The notes under the pieces: generated by a model | Told to the model about the DNA's origin: nothing | The model's database searches: none | Seen by the model: only the letters and a program-made list of their open reading frames with translations | Program-made: the position numbers and the translations under genes | Assembly: GCA_947176565.1 (NCBI GenBank) | Contig: CAMWRC010000048.1 | Span: forward strand, 1-7,677 | From: an uncultured Ruminococcus sp. | GTDB lineage: Bacteria > Bacillota > Clostridia > Oscillospirales > Ruminococcaceae | DNA: 7,677 nucleotides | Reading direction: 5' to 3' | Shown: positions 1-7,644 of the stretch, piece after piece | Position numbering within the stretch: the stretch's first letter is position 1 | Layout: each line of letters opens with the position of its first letter

Positions 1-1
1 C

Positions 2-100
2 GATATGCAGGGAGAAATCGGAAAAGGAGCTCATAAACGTTTTCTTGTGTATGCTGAAAAATTTACCGAAAAAACGTATAAAAAGCTTTCGGCTGAATAA
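2..100 (+). CDS. C-terminal end of an unrecognised protein (partial, 5' end outside window)
   Basis: The plus-strand frame beginning at base 2 is open from the window edge to a TAA at 98-100, followed directly by a second in-frame TAA. It encodes 32 residues, starting DMQGEIGKGAHKR and ending KKLSAE. The tail is basic and hydrophilic, with no membrane segment or recognisable motif. That it is real coding sequence is inferred from the tandem stops and from a good intrinsic terminator starting about 16 bases later, as expected at the end of a gene. It converges on the minus-strand transporter gene. The family cannot be told from so short a tail, and no function is proposed. Confidence 0.6.
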   Translation, partial: DMQGEIGKGAHKRFLVYAEKFTEKTYKKLSAE

Positions 101-115
101 TAAATAACATCAATA

Positions 116-152
116 AAAAATCCCTTTGAGTCATAAGATTCAAAGGGATTTT
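116..152. terminator. Bidirectional Rho-independent terminator between convergent genes
   Basis: An inverted repeat pairs TCCCTTTGA (121-129) with TCAAAGGGA (140-148) around a 10-base loop. It can be extended outwards by A-T pairs (117-120 with 149-152) and inwards by one G-T wobble and one T-A pair. On the plus strand the stem is followed by TTTTGTTAT. On the minus strand it is followed by a T-run from the A tract at 115-120. It lies 16 to 20 bases beyond both flanking stop codons, so it can serve the plus-strand gene ending at 100 and the minus-strand transporter ending at 167. Confidence 0.9.
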
Positions 153-166
153 GTTATATTATCATA

Positions 167-3130
167 TTATTCTGTTCTGAGTGCCTCAACAGGGTCTTTC
201 TTTGATGCAACGCTTGACGGAATAAGTCCCGCAATGAATGTCAGGAACATACTGATACATACAAGTACGATTCCACCAACCGGCGGTAAACTTGAATACA
301 GCGTATCAAGACTCGTAACACTATGAATTATCAGATTTATCGGGATATTCAACAGCATTGTACAGCCGATTCCGATAAGTCCTGCACAAAGTCCGACAAG
401 CAGTGTCTCCGCATTGAATACCGTGGAAACATCATGCTTTGAAGCTCCGATAGCCCGCAGAATACCGATTTCACGGGTACGCTCAAGAACTGAAATATAT
501 GTGATTATACCTATCATTATTGATGATACGACAAGTGAAATTCCCACAAATGCAATGAGCAGATAAGAAATACCGCTTATGATACTTGTGATTGACGACA
601 TCAGAAGTGCAACCACATCAGTATAATGGATAACATCTTTTTCTTCCTGCTGTTCGTTGTAATCAGCGATAATATCGGATATTGCGTCCTTGTCTTCAAA
701 TGTACGTGCGAATATACTTATAGATGACGGGTCATCAAGGTCAGCTTTTCCGAGTTTCTTCATATTATCCTCATGAGAATAATCCGAAATCTGCTCCGGA
801 GTATATTCATCAAAGATAAGTGAATATACATATGACGAAATTTTTGCCTTGTCAAGAGCCTTAGCAAGTTCCTTATCCGTCTTATCTGACAGCTGAGCAA
901 GTGCCTGTGCCGCATACTGCTCTGTAATCTGAGTTTTTATGGCTTCCTGTGCGAATGTCTGTATTTCCTCGTCGGACATTGATGCTGTATAGGATTCTAT
1001 CTGTTCGGCACTTACGCCGATTTCTTCGGCATACTGTGTTTTTATCTGCTCAATGAATTTATTGCGGTCAAAATCTTTCATTGCTTCTGAAACCTGTGCC
1101 TGAAGCTGTTCCGGTTCAGGCTGAGACATAGCAAAACGATAAATATCTGCCTTTTCACTCTCATCTGCTGATTTGATATATTCCTTTGCCGTTTCAGCTT
1201 TTTCCTCGTCAGTAGGTTCGACATAATCATCTGTCATGAACTTTGTGCCTGTAAGCAAATCGTTTTCCGTATCGGCTTCCTGAGCCTTTACAAGCACACT
1301 GTCATTCGTCCTGTTTACAGCATACTGTGTAAGTTCCGAAGTATATCCGATATATCCCTTTATCATAGCATTCTTGACATTTTCATTAGGACGTATGAAT
1401 CCGACGATTTTTATTTCAGTACCCACATCATCTGATTTGAACAGATAATCCATTCCTGTCTCGTTCTCCATGAGATTCTTCGCTGATATATCGCCGTCAT
1501 TATACTGATAAGTTTCAAACGGAAGTATCATCTTGAACTTATGGTTCATCAGTTCATCTAAATCCCATTCCGTTTCGCCATAGTCAGCGATTTCAGTATT
1601 ATTCATAACGGATTTTATATGCTCCTTAAATTCAGCAGGGTCTTTAAGTCCCATTGTATAGAGGAAAAAGTCAGGAATTTCATTATTTTTCGTAAGAACA
1701 ACAACGGCTTCATCATAGCTGTCAGGCCATTCGCCCTTTACTATTTCATATTGTTCCTTGACAATATCGTTTACGCCTGTGCCGTCCTCCTGCGGAAGAA
1801 GTTCCTCAAGAACCTGAAATCCGAACATTGACATACTGGCACTTGACATATCACTGCTCATCATGCTGTTTACCATTGAACTGTTTCCCATATCAAAAGC
1901 GTCAGCATACAAATCCATGAAATCAACTTTTATAATATCGCCGTTCGGGTCTTCCGTATAAATATTAATCGGAACATCATATGAAAATGCAAGAGCTGTA
2001 GAACGTTCTGCTATTTCATCGCTACTGTCAAGAAACGCCTTGAAATCTTTCATGTTATTTATCTGTTTTGCAGCGGAGTTCATATTATTGAACATCTCAT
2101 ACATCATGGTATTGGAATAAAGCTTATCCTGTTCAAAAACTCTGTCCTCATATTCTTTCTGACTGTCCATCATTGCCGTCATGATTGCAGAAGTATCAGC
2201 ATTTTCGCGTGTTATCTGCAAAGGATATGACGACAGCGTTTCCTCCTGAATATCGTTTATATATGTATTTATTCCTGTTGAAAGAGAAAGAATTGTTGCT
2301 ATTCCGATAATACCGATAGAACCTGCAAATGCTGTCAGAATTGTACGTCCTTTTTTAGTCATCAGGTTATTCATTGACAATGACAACGCTGTGCCGAAAG
2401 ACATGGAAACTCTTTTTTTCTTTTCCTTTTTTTCTTCTTCCGCGTTTTCCGGAGTATACGGATTGGTGTCATCAACTATATTTCCGTCCTTTACGCGGAC
2501 TATACGATTTGCGTAATCCTCAGCAAGCTCCGGATTATGAGTTACCATAATAACAAGCTTATCCTTGGCTATCTCTTTCAGCAGTTCCATTACCTGAATT
2601 GAAGTTTCACTGTCGAGAGCTCCGGTAGGCTCATCGGCAAGGAGAATATCAGGATTATTTATAAGCGCACGTGCAATAGCGACTCTCTGCATCTGTCCGC
2701 CGGACATCTGATTCGGACGCTTATTGAATTGTTTTCCCAGTCCGACTTTTTCAAGAGCTTCCTTTGCCCTTTTTCTTCTTTCCGATTTTGATACGCCGGA
2801 GATAGTAAGTGCAAGTTCTACATTTGCAAGCACTGTCTGGTGCGGAATTAGGTTATAGCTCTGGAAAACAAAACCTATCGAATGATTGCGGTAAGCGTCC
2901 CAGTCGCGGCTTTTGTATTTTTTCGTGGAAATGCCGTTTATCACGAGGTCACCTGATGTATAGTGATCAAGACCTCCGATAATATTGAGCATTGTGGTTT
3001 TTCCGCAGCCGGAATGACCGAGTATCGCCACAAACTCATTTTCACGGAACGCAATGCTGACGCCGTTCAGAGCAGTTACGACATTATCGCCGGTGCCGTA
3101 AGTTTTTACGACATCTTTCAGTTGAAGCAT
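167..3130 (-). CDS. Single-chain ABC transporter: MacB/LolD-type ATPase fused to FtsX-type permease with giant ectodomain
   Basis: The predicted product has 987 residues. Residues 1-225 are an ABC ATPase with Walker A GHSGCGKT (38-45), Q-loop Gln90, signature MSGGQ (142-146), Walker B DILLADEP (161-168) and switch His198. A Lys/Glu-rich linker (about 228-240) leads to membrane segment 1 (about 264-285). An extracellular domain of roughly 550 residues follows, then three membrane segments (about 850-880, 905-930 and 950-972). The FtsX hallmark RTREIGILRAIGAS is at 884-897, and the end DPVEALRTE is typical of MacB/FtsX permeases. Such proteins work as dimers and use ATP to drive conformational change in the ectodomain rather than classical transmembrane passage. 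MacB, LolCDE and BceAB relatives handle peptides, lipoproteins or antibiotics, but the substrate here cannot be read from sequence. MacB itself is about 650 residues, and the extra length is in the ectodomain. The ATG at 3130 is chosen because it has a strong ribosome binding site. A 29-codon upstream extension to TTG at 3217 would run through the promoter. The gene ends TAA and has its own promoter. Confidence 0.93.
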   Translation of the reverse strand: MLQLKDVVKTYGTGDNVVTALNGVSIAFRENEFVAILGHSGCGKTTMLNIIGGLDHYTSGDLVINGISTKKYKSRDWDAYRNHSIGFVFQSYNLIPHQTVLANVELALTISGVSKSERRKRAKEALEKVGLGKQFNKRPNQMSGGQMQRVAIARALINNPDILLADEPTGALDSETSIQVMELLKEIAKDKLVIMVTHNPELAEDYANRIVRVKDGNIVDDTNPYTPENAEEEKKEKKKRVSMSFGTALSLSMNNLMTKKGRTILTAFAGSIGIIGIATILSLSTGINTYINDIQEETLSSYPLQITRENADTSAIMTAMMDSQKEYEDRVFEQDKLYSNTMMYEMFNNMNSAAKQINNMKDFKAFLDSSDEIAERSTALAFSYDVPINIYTEDPNGDIIKVDFMDLYADAFDMGNSSMVNSMMSSDMSSASMSMFGFQVLEELLPQEDGTGVNDIVKEQYEIVKGEWPDSYDEAVVVLTKNNEIPDFFLYTMGLKDPAEFKEHIKSVMNNTEIADYGETEWDLDELMNHKFKMILPFETYQYNDGDISAKNLMENETGMDYLFKSDDVGTEIKIVGFIRPNENVKNAMIKGYIGYTSELTQYAVNRTNDSVLVKAQEADTENDLLTGTKFMTDDYVEPTDEEKAETAKEYIKSADESEKADIYRFAMSQPEPEQLQAQVSEAMKDFDRNKFIEQIKTQYAEEIGVSAEQIESYTASMSDEEIQTFAQEAIKTQITEQYAAQALAQLSDKTDKELAKALDKAKISSYVYSLIFDEYTPEQISDYSHEDNMKKLGKADLDDPSSISIFARTFEDKDAISDIIADYNEQQEEKDVIHYTDVVALLMSSITSIISGISYLLIAFVGISLVVSSIMIGIITYISVLERTREIGILRAIGASKHDVSTVFNAETLLVGLCAGLIGIGCTMLLNIPINLIIHSVTSLDTLYSSLPPVGGIVLVCISMFLTFIAGLIPSSVASKKDPVEALRTE

Positions 3131-3138
3131 GAAAAAAA

Positions 3139-3146
3139 TCCCCCTT
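3139..3146 (-). promoter_or_regulatory. Ribosome binding site of the ABC transporter gene
   Basis: The minus strand reads AAGGGGGA, 8 bases before the ATG at 3130-3128. It fixes the start at MLQLKDVV, which is also where homologous ABC ATPase domains normally begin. Confidence 0.85.
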
Positions 3147-3188
3147 ATAAATATTTCTAAACTGTCAACATTAAAACGTCTAAAAAAT

Positions 3189-3217
3189 ATTATAGCACTC
3201 TGACAAATATCTGTCAA
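3189..3217 (-). promoter_or_regulatory. Consensus housekeeping-sigma promoter of the ABC transporter gene
   Basis: The minus strand carries TTGACA (3217-3212), a 17-base spacer and TATAAT (3194-3189). All twelve box positions match consensus. The TGC just before the -10 box also gives an extended -10 (TGnTATAAT). A/T-rich sequence upstream of the -35 could act as an UP element. The predicted transcription start is near 3182, leaving a leader of about 50 bases before the ATG at 3130. A promoter this close to consensus would be strong unless repressed, and a palindrome lies over its -35 box. Confidence 0.88.
3201..3216. promoter_or_regulatory. Possible operator: inverted repeat over the -35 box
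   Basis: The plus strand reads TGACA-AATATC-TGTCA, a 16-base palindrome with perfect 5-base arms whose centre also pairs except at one position. It covers most of the -35 hexamer and the upstream half of the spacer of the transporter promoter, where a bound repressor would block RNA polymerase. A third TGTCA half-site lies in the leader at 3163-3167. The layout is reminiscent of the TNACA-N4-TGTAA sites of BceR-type regulators, but the spacing differs and part of the symmetry comes from the TTGACA box itself. A regulatory role is an inference, and no regulator gene is in the window. Confidence 0.35.
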
Positions 3218-3244
3218 TATTTTTGTTAAAATTTCACTGATTTT

Positions 3245-6200
3245 TCATCTGATAACGATTTCTCTTTCAAGCTCAATTGAATAGAGTAAAAGACCTTTTA
3301 CTGTTTTTCCGGTAGTGAGTTCCAGAGCAGCTTTATATATTTCAAGCTGTCTGGTATAGCGTTCACGGAGTTCTCCGGCTGAAATTCCTCTGTCTGATTT
3401 ATAATCAACTATAACTATTCCGTCCTGCTCCTCATACATAAGGTCAATGATTCCCTTTATCATGCCGTCGGAATTTTTCAGGCGGTCAAAAACATGGTCT
3501 GAAACCGCAAGTTCCCTTGCCGCAACAGTGAATTTCTTTTCACGTTCATAGCGTATTGAATTTTTAATCCGCGAATACAGCGGACTTCTGAAAAATGCAC
3601 GTACCTTCCAGAAATTGATACTCGCAGCCTGTGCCGCTGTAAGAAATCCTGCAATTCTCAGGCGTTCTGTTTCTGCTTTAGTATCATTGATTGCATTATC
3701 AAAATTACAGTACTGGAAAAACGTATGTATTGCCGTACCGCGTTCAGCTCCGGTAAGCATTCCCTTTCCGCTGATAAATTTCGGGCGTTTCAGGCGGAAA
3801 TCAAATTCTTTTTCTTCCGCAAACTTCTTTGATATTTCTGTAACGCTGAGTTTTGCCGGAGTTTCTGAAAGTGTTCTGTCATAGCTGCTGCTGATGATAT
3901 TCCGGAGTTCACTGACAATTTTCGGGTCAGCGTCGGGATACTGTACGGATTCATCAGAAAGTTCGGGATTTTCTGTATTTCTGCATATTTTGGAATCAAA
4001 AAGCTGTTTATCGCATTCATATGCAGGAAATCCAAAATCACAATCAATTCCGGCAAGTTCCGCTATTGCCGGAAATTCACTGTGCATCATAAGGCAAAGC
4101 CAGAACCAGTCCGAAAAGCTTACTGCATTTGATACAAGACTGCTTATATCGTTTCCGTTTACAATACACTCACTGACAAGCGAATTAATTCGCTGTTTAG
4201 CTTCTTCGCCGCATTTAAGATTGATAAACAACTGCTGTCTTGCTCTTGTAAGACCAACATATAAAAGACGCATTTCCTCACTTCTTGAGTCGCGCTGTCC
4301 CTCATTGCAGAGCATTATCTGCTGGAACGTCTTGTATTTCCTTACAAGCGACTTATCATAGAGTATAAATCCCATTCTGCCATCGTCGCTGCACATCACG
4401 TTATTGGAATCGAACTTGAATTTTGTGGAAGTCTCTGCTATAAATACAAACGGATATTCAAGTCCCTTTGATTTATGAAATGTCTGAACTACAGTATAAT
4501 CGCCTGATGAAGCCGATACTCCGCCCTGATTATAGTCGCCTTTCTCAATAACGCGGTCAATATGGCGTATAAATCCGCTGAGACCTCCGCTTCCGTCAGA
4601 TGCCGCAAGCGATTCATAATTACGCGCATACTGTATTAGAATCCTGAGATTTGCACGTTTCCTGTCGCCGTCGATATACTGCTCCATTACAGAAATAAAA
4701 TCAGTTTCATCATAAATCATATTTATAAGTTCGCCGATAGTCATAGTTATTGAATTAATCCGGAATCTGTCAACTGATTCAATAAATTTCCGGCACTGCT
4801 CCGCAAGAGAAACATCAAATTCCTCAAATTCGCCGCTTACAATCTGCTTAAGAAGCGTGAAAAGCGGTGTTTTACAGCCAAACGATTTTATATACGCAAG
4901 GTCGGAAATTTTAAAGGGATACATCGGAGATACCATAACTGCCGCCATAGGAATATCCTGCAAAGGATTTGCAATAATTCTGAGCAAATCAGTGAGAACA
5001 GCTATTTCCTGAGATTTCAGATAGCCTTTTTCATCGCTTCCTTTTGCAGAAATTCCGCGCTTTTCCAGTGCCTTTACATATACATTCGTGTAATCATTCT
5101 TACGTACAAGAATACAGAAATCCTTCGGAGTACACGGACGTACCGTGCCATCGGATTCTATAACAGGTGCGCTGTTTTTTATCATATCCGCGATTTTTCC
5201 GGCTGTTATCTCTGCTTCGATGTTTCCGGCGGGTTCAGATTCAGTGCCGTTTTCATCTTCTGATTCATTTTCATCAGTATCAATCAGATTTATATGTGTA
5301 CGACGGTTTATTTCAGGATATTTATCATACTGCGATGCACCGAAAGACAACTCTTCATCTTTTGTATAGTCAATATCGCCGCATTCCCGTGTCATTATTC
5401 CGCCGAATATGAAATTTACAAAACCAATCACTTCCCGCGAACTGCGGAAATTCTTATTGAGAAGTATTGAATGGTTCTCCGCTGTAGTTTCTCCGGAATA
5501 AAGTTCCGCGCAATCCATTACTCTGATAAAATTTTTTGGATTGGCAAGCCTGAACCGATATATTGACTGCTTGACATCTCCTACAAGAAAGGCATTAGTG
5601 CCGTATCTGCCGTTTTTATAATTTTTTGATAAAAGCTTGAATATCATATCCTGTTTGTTGTTGGAATCCTGATATTCGTCTATCATGATAACATCATAGA
5701 AATCTGCTGTACGTCTTGCCGTTTCGGACTGTATAATATTTCCGTCATCGTCATAATCTACAAGAAGTTCCAGTACAAGACGTTCGCCGTCATTAAAGCT
5801 TATGGCGTTCTTGGCGCATTTCTTTTCCCATACAATTTCTCGGAACTTTTCAACAGCTTCACACAAAAGAGCTGCTGCTGATGCCGATTCCTCATAATCG
5901 CTGTGAGCTGACGAAAGACTATTTACTGCGGAAACAAGTATAGTTTTCAACTTATCACGTCTTGCCTTGAAAATCTCGCGTAAAGCTGCATTATGCGGAA
6001 TCTTTTTTGATACCATCACAAGTCTGTCGAATTTCACAATTGCCGTCCGTTCATCATCAGTCGGAAACCGGTGTGATTCAGCTATTTTCAGCATGAATTC
6101 AGCCTTTTCAAGTTCAAAAGAAGCCTGTGTTTCCGAATCTTTAGCCTGTTTGACCATCATATCGGGAAAAATCTGTTTAACTGCCTTTAAATTATCTTTA

Positions 6201-6877
6201 GCAAGCTTCACCGCAATTCGCAGATTTTTTATGATATTTTCAAAAAGAGCCTCATAATATATCGACTGCTCAAATGGCTTTTTATATTCATTAACCGCTG
6301 TATCAAGCCATTTCCTGCTCAATGCAACAGATGAAAGAAATTTATCTGCCGTCTGTATTGCCGATATAAGCGAATTATGATTTCTCACACAGAATTTATC
6401 ATATAACTGAGAGATTTTTTCATATTCTTCATTGCTGTAGAAATCGAGGAGTTCGTCCATAGCCTGAGATTTTATAACAGCTTCGTCGTTTTCATCAAGA
6501 ATCCCGAATCCCGATGTTATGCCCTGATTTGTAATATTATCCCTGAGAAGTTCAAAACAGAATGAATTTATAGTTGAAATCTTAGCATTCTGTAAGAGAA
6601 CCTGCTGTCTCAGAAGATACGCATTGTCAGGATTAATCTCAATCATTTCGCGGAGCTTTTTATCCAGGCGCTTTTTAAGTTCAGCCGCAGCGTCATTTGT
6701 AAATGTAACGGCGATTATTCTGTCTGCTCTTACACCGGATTCCGGCTCTGAAATAAGTTTGATAAGCCTTTCTGTAAGAACAGCTGTCTTGCCGCTTCCT
6801 GCTGCCGCTGAAACAATAAACGATGCTCCATGTGCATTTATTGCATTTTTCTGATATTCTGTCCATTCTACTGCCAT
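3245..6877 (-). CDS. addA: ATP-dependent helicase/nuclease subunit A (AddA)
   Basis: The predicted 1210-residue protein matches the usual AddA length. It is the motor and 3'-strand nuclease subunit of AddAB, which unwinds and resects double-strand DNA ends for recombinational repair. All UvrD/SF1A motifs are visible in order: the adenine-binding YQKNAI (8-13), Walker A AAAGSGKT (24-31), TFTNDAAAELKKR (58-70), Walker B IDEYQD (399-404), GDVKQSIYRFR (433-443), NKNFRSS (474-480), TFHKSKGLEY (799-808) and LLYVGLTRAR (871-880). The C-terminal RecB-family nuclease domain looks intact, with GTAIH (His1051), EREKKF (1111-1116), GIIDL (Asp1145), VDYKSD (Asp1158, Lys1160) and the YTRQLEIY box (1174-1181). 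A short acidic stretch at about 532-548 is probably a surface loop. The ATG at 6877 overlaps the addB TAA by one base and has an AGAGGTGG site upstream, so the two are probably translationally coupled. The gene ends TGA with no hairpin before the transporter promoter. Confidence 0.97.
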   Translation of the reverse strand: MAVEWTEYQKNAINAHGASFIVSAAAGSGKTAVLTERLIKLISEPESGVRADRIIAVTFTNDAAAELKKRLDKKLREMIEINPDNAYLLRQQVLLQNAKISTINSFCFELLRDNITNQGITSGFGILDENDEAVIKSQAMDELLDFYSNEEYEKISQLYDKFCVRNHNSLISAIQTADKFLSSVALSRKWLDTAVNEYKKPFEQSIYYEALFENIIKNLRIAVKLAKDNLKAVKQIFPDMMVKQAKDSETQASFELEKAEFMLKIAESHRFPTDDERTAIVKFDRLVMVSKKIPHNAALREIFKARRDKLKTILVSAVNSLSSAHSDYEESASAAALLCEAVEKFREIVWEKKCAKNAISFNDGERLVLELLVDYDDDGNIIQSETARRTADFYDVIMIDEYQDSNNKQDMIFKLLSKNYKNGRYGTNAFLVGDVKQSIYRFRLANPKNFIRVMDCAELYSGETTAENHSILLNKNFRSSREVIGFVNFIFGGIMTRECGDIDYTKDEELSFGASQYDKYPEINRRTHINLIDTDENESEDENGTESEPAGNIEAEITAGKIADMIKNSAPVIESDGTVRPCTPKDFCILVRKNDYTNVYVKALEKRGISAKGSDEKGYLKSQEIAVLTDLLRIIANPLQDIPMAAVMVSPMYPFKISDLAYIKSFGCKTPLFTLLKQIVSGEFEEFDVSLAEQCRKFIESVDRFRINSITMTIGELINMIYDETDFISVMEQYIDGDRKRANLRILIQYARNYESLAASDGSGGLSGFIRHIDRVIEKGDYNQGGVSASSGDYTVVQTFHKSKGLEYPFVFIAETSTKFKFDSNNVMCSDDGRMGFILYDKSLVRKYKTFQQIMLCNEGQRDSRSEEMRLLYVGLTRARQQLFINLKCGEEAKQRINSLVSECIVNGNDISSLVSNAVSFSDWFWLCLMMHSEFPAIAELAGIDCDFGFPAYECDKQLFDSKICRNTENPELSDESVQYPDADPKIVSELRNIISSSYDRTLSETPAKLSVTEISKKFAEEKEFDFRLKRPKFISGKGMLTGAERGTAIHTFFQYCNFDNAINDTKAETERLRIAGFLTAAQAASINFWKVRAFFRSPLYSRIKNSIRYEREKKFTVAARELAVSDHVFDRLKNSDGMIKGIIDLMYEEQDGIVIVDYKSDRGISAGELRERYTRQLEIYKAALELTTGKTVKGLLLYSIELEREIVIR

Positions 6878-7641
6878 TATTTTTCCACCTCTCTGCCTAA
6901 GATTTTCGCTGCTTTTTTGATTTTTTCCGCATCTGGCTTATGGAAAATCTTTCTGATTCTGTTTCCGCATATATTACTGTACGCACAATATGTACAAGGA
7001 AGCTTTTTGCCTTCAATAAGCGGGTCGGCATTTATATCTCCGCTGTACATAGATTCGGCGGCTTCCCTGAGACTTTCATATACAAAGCTTTTCAGAAGTT
7101 CCATTCTGTCGCTGGAAATAACCGACGAACCACTTCTGAGCGTACCGTCCTTATTGATTTTTGCCGGTATATATCTTCCGCTGAGTTTGCTCTCCATTGC
7201 TTCAAGCACATATCTGACATCAATAATAAGACCTGTAGTCCTGAGCTGCGAATCAACTTCCGTCTGGTTGAAATCAGGTATTTTTGCTTCTTCGGCTTCA
7301 ATATCTGAAATCTGAATCGGATTATAAAGTACGCCTGCCGGAATAAAGCCCTCATATTTTGAACCTCTTTCAGCCGATGCGAAAAGATACAGCAGCATCT
7401 GAAGATTAAGCCCTCCTGCAAGAGTTTTTTCATTTATAACCTTTCCGCTGCTTTTGTAATCCACAACGCGGAAATACTTTTCATCTCCGTGAATCCATAT
7501 ATCCGCGCGGTCGATTACGCCTCCGAATCTGAGCGACTTACCATTTCCGAAATTCAGACGAATCACATTATGTAAATCAAGTTCAAACGAATCGGGAGAA
7601 AATTCACCTGCCATAAGGGAATACTGCATATGAAGAAACAC
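6877..7641 (-). CDS. addB: AddB C-terminal nuclease and iron-sulfur region (gene apparently interrupted by an in-frame stop)
   Basis: This 254-codon reading frame corresponds to the C-terminal part of AddB, the Chi-recognising, 5'-strand nuclease partner of AddA, normally about 1100-1200 residues. It shows the RecB-family nuclease motifs GVIDRAD (41-47, Asp44), VVDYKSSGK (59-67, Asp61 and Lys63) and a Gln/Tyr box LNLQMLLYLF (78-87). Near the end is CTYCAYSNIC (Cys216, Cys219, Cys225). This C-x2-C-x5-C pattern is the AddB 4Fe-4S cluster signature, and the fourth cysteine would lie in the missing upstream part. Gene order addB-addA and the TAATG overlap with addA agree with the identity. The first possible start is GTG at 7641, with ATG at 7629 further in, and neither has a ribosome binding site. 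Just upstream an in-frame TAA (7647-7645) closes the frame, while codons before it still look AddB-like. The listed start is therefore only the limit of the open frame, not a believed translation start. The gene may be a pseudogene, or the stop may be a sequence error. Confidence 0.85.
   Translation of the reverse strand: MFLHMQYSLMAGEFSPDSFELDLHNVIRLNFGNGKSLRFGGVIDRADIWIHGDEKYFRVVDYKSSGKVINEKTLAGGLNLQMLLYLFASAERGSKYEGFIPAGVLYNPIQISDIEAEEAKIPDFNQTEVDSQLRTTGLIIDVRYVLEAMESKLSGRYIPAKINKDGTLRSGSSVISSDRMELLKSFVYESLREAAESMYSGDINADPLIEGKKLPCTYCAYSNICGNRIRKIFHKPDAEKIKKAAKILGREVEK
6885..6892 (-). promoter_or_regulatory. Ribosome binding site of addA, inside the end of addB
   Basis: The minus strand reads AGAGGTGG, 7 bases before the addA ATG and within the last codons of addB. 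With the TAATG overlap it supports the chosen addA start and indicates coupled translation. Confidence 0.85.
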
Positions 7642-7644
7642 ATT

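Noticed and set aside
3131..3217. Possible 29-codon N-terminal extension of the transporter to TTG at 3217
   Set aside because: The extension is translated from the -35, -10 and leader region of a consensus promoter. It starts without a ribosome binding site, whereas the ATG at 3130 has AAGGGGGA at good spacing and begins exactly where the ABC domain does.
3216..3235. AAAA/TTTT self-complementary stretch after the addA stop as a terminator
   Set aside because: It is a weak A-T only pairing without a GC stem or a following T-run, so it is better read as A/T-rich sequence upstream of the -35 box.
3894..4361. Plus-strand open frame of 155 codons inside addA
   Set aside because: It is fully antisense to conserved AddA sequence including helicase motif VI, and shows no recognisable domain of its own.
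6830..7315. Plus-strand open frame of 161 codons across the addA/addB junction
   Set aside because: It lies opposite well-supported minus-strand genes, has no ribosome binding site that stands out, and its composition is what an antisense frame of AddB would give.
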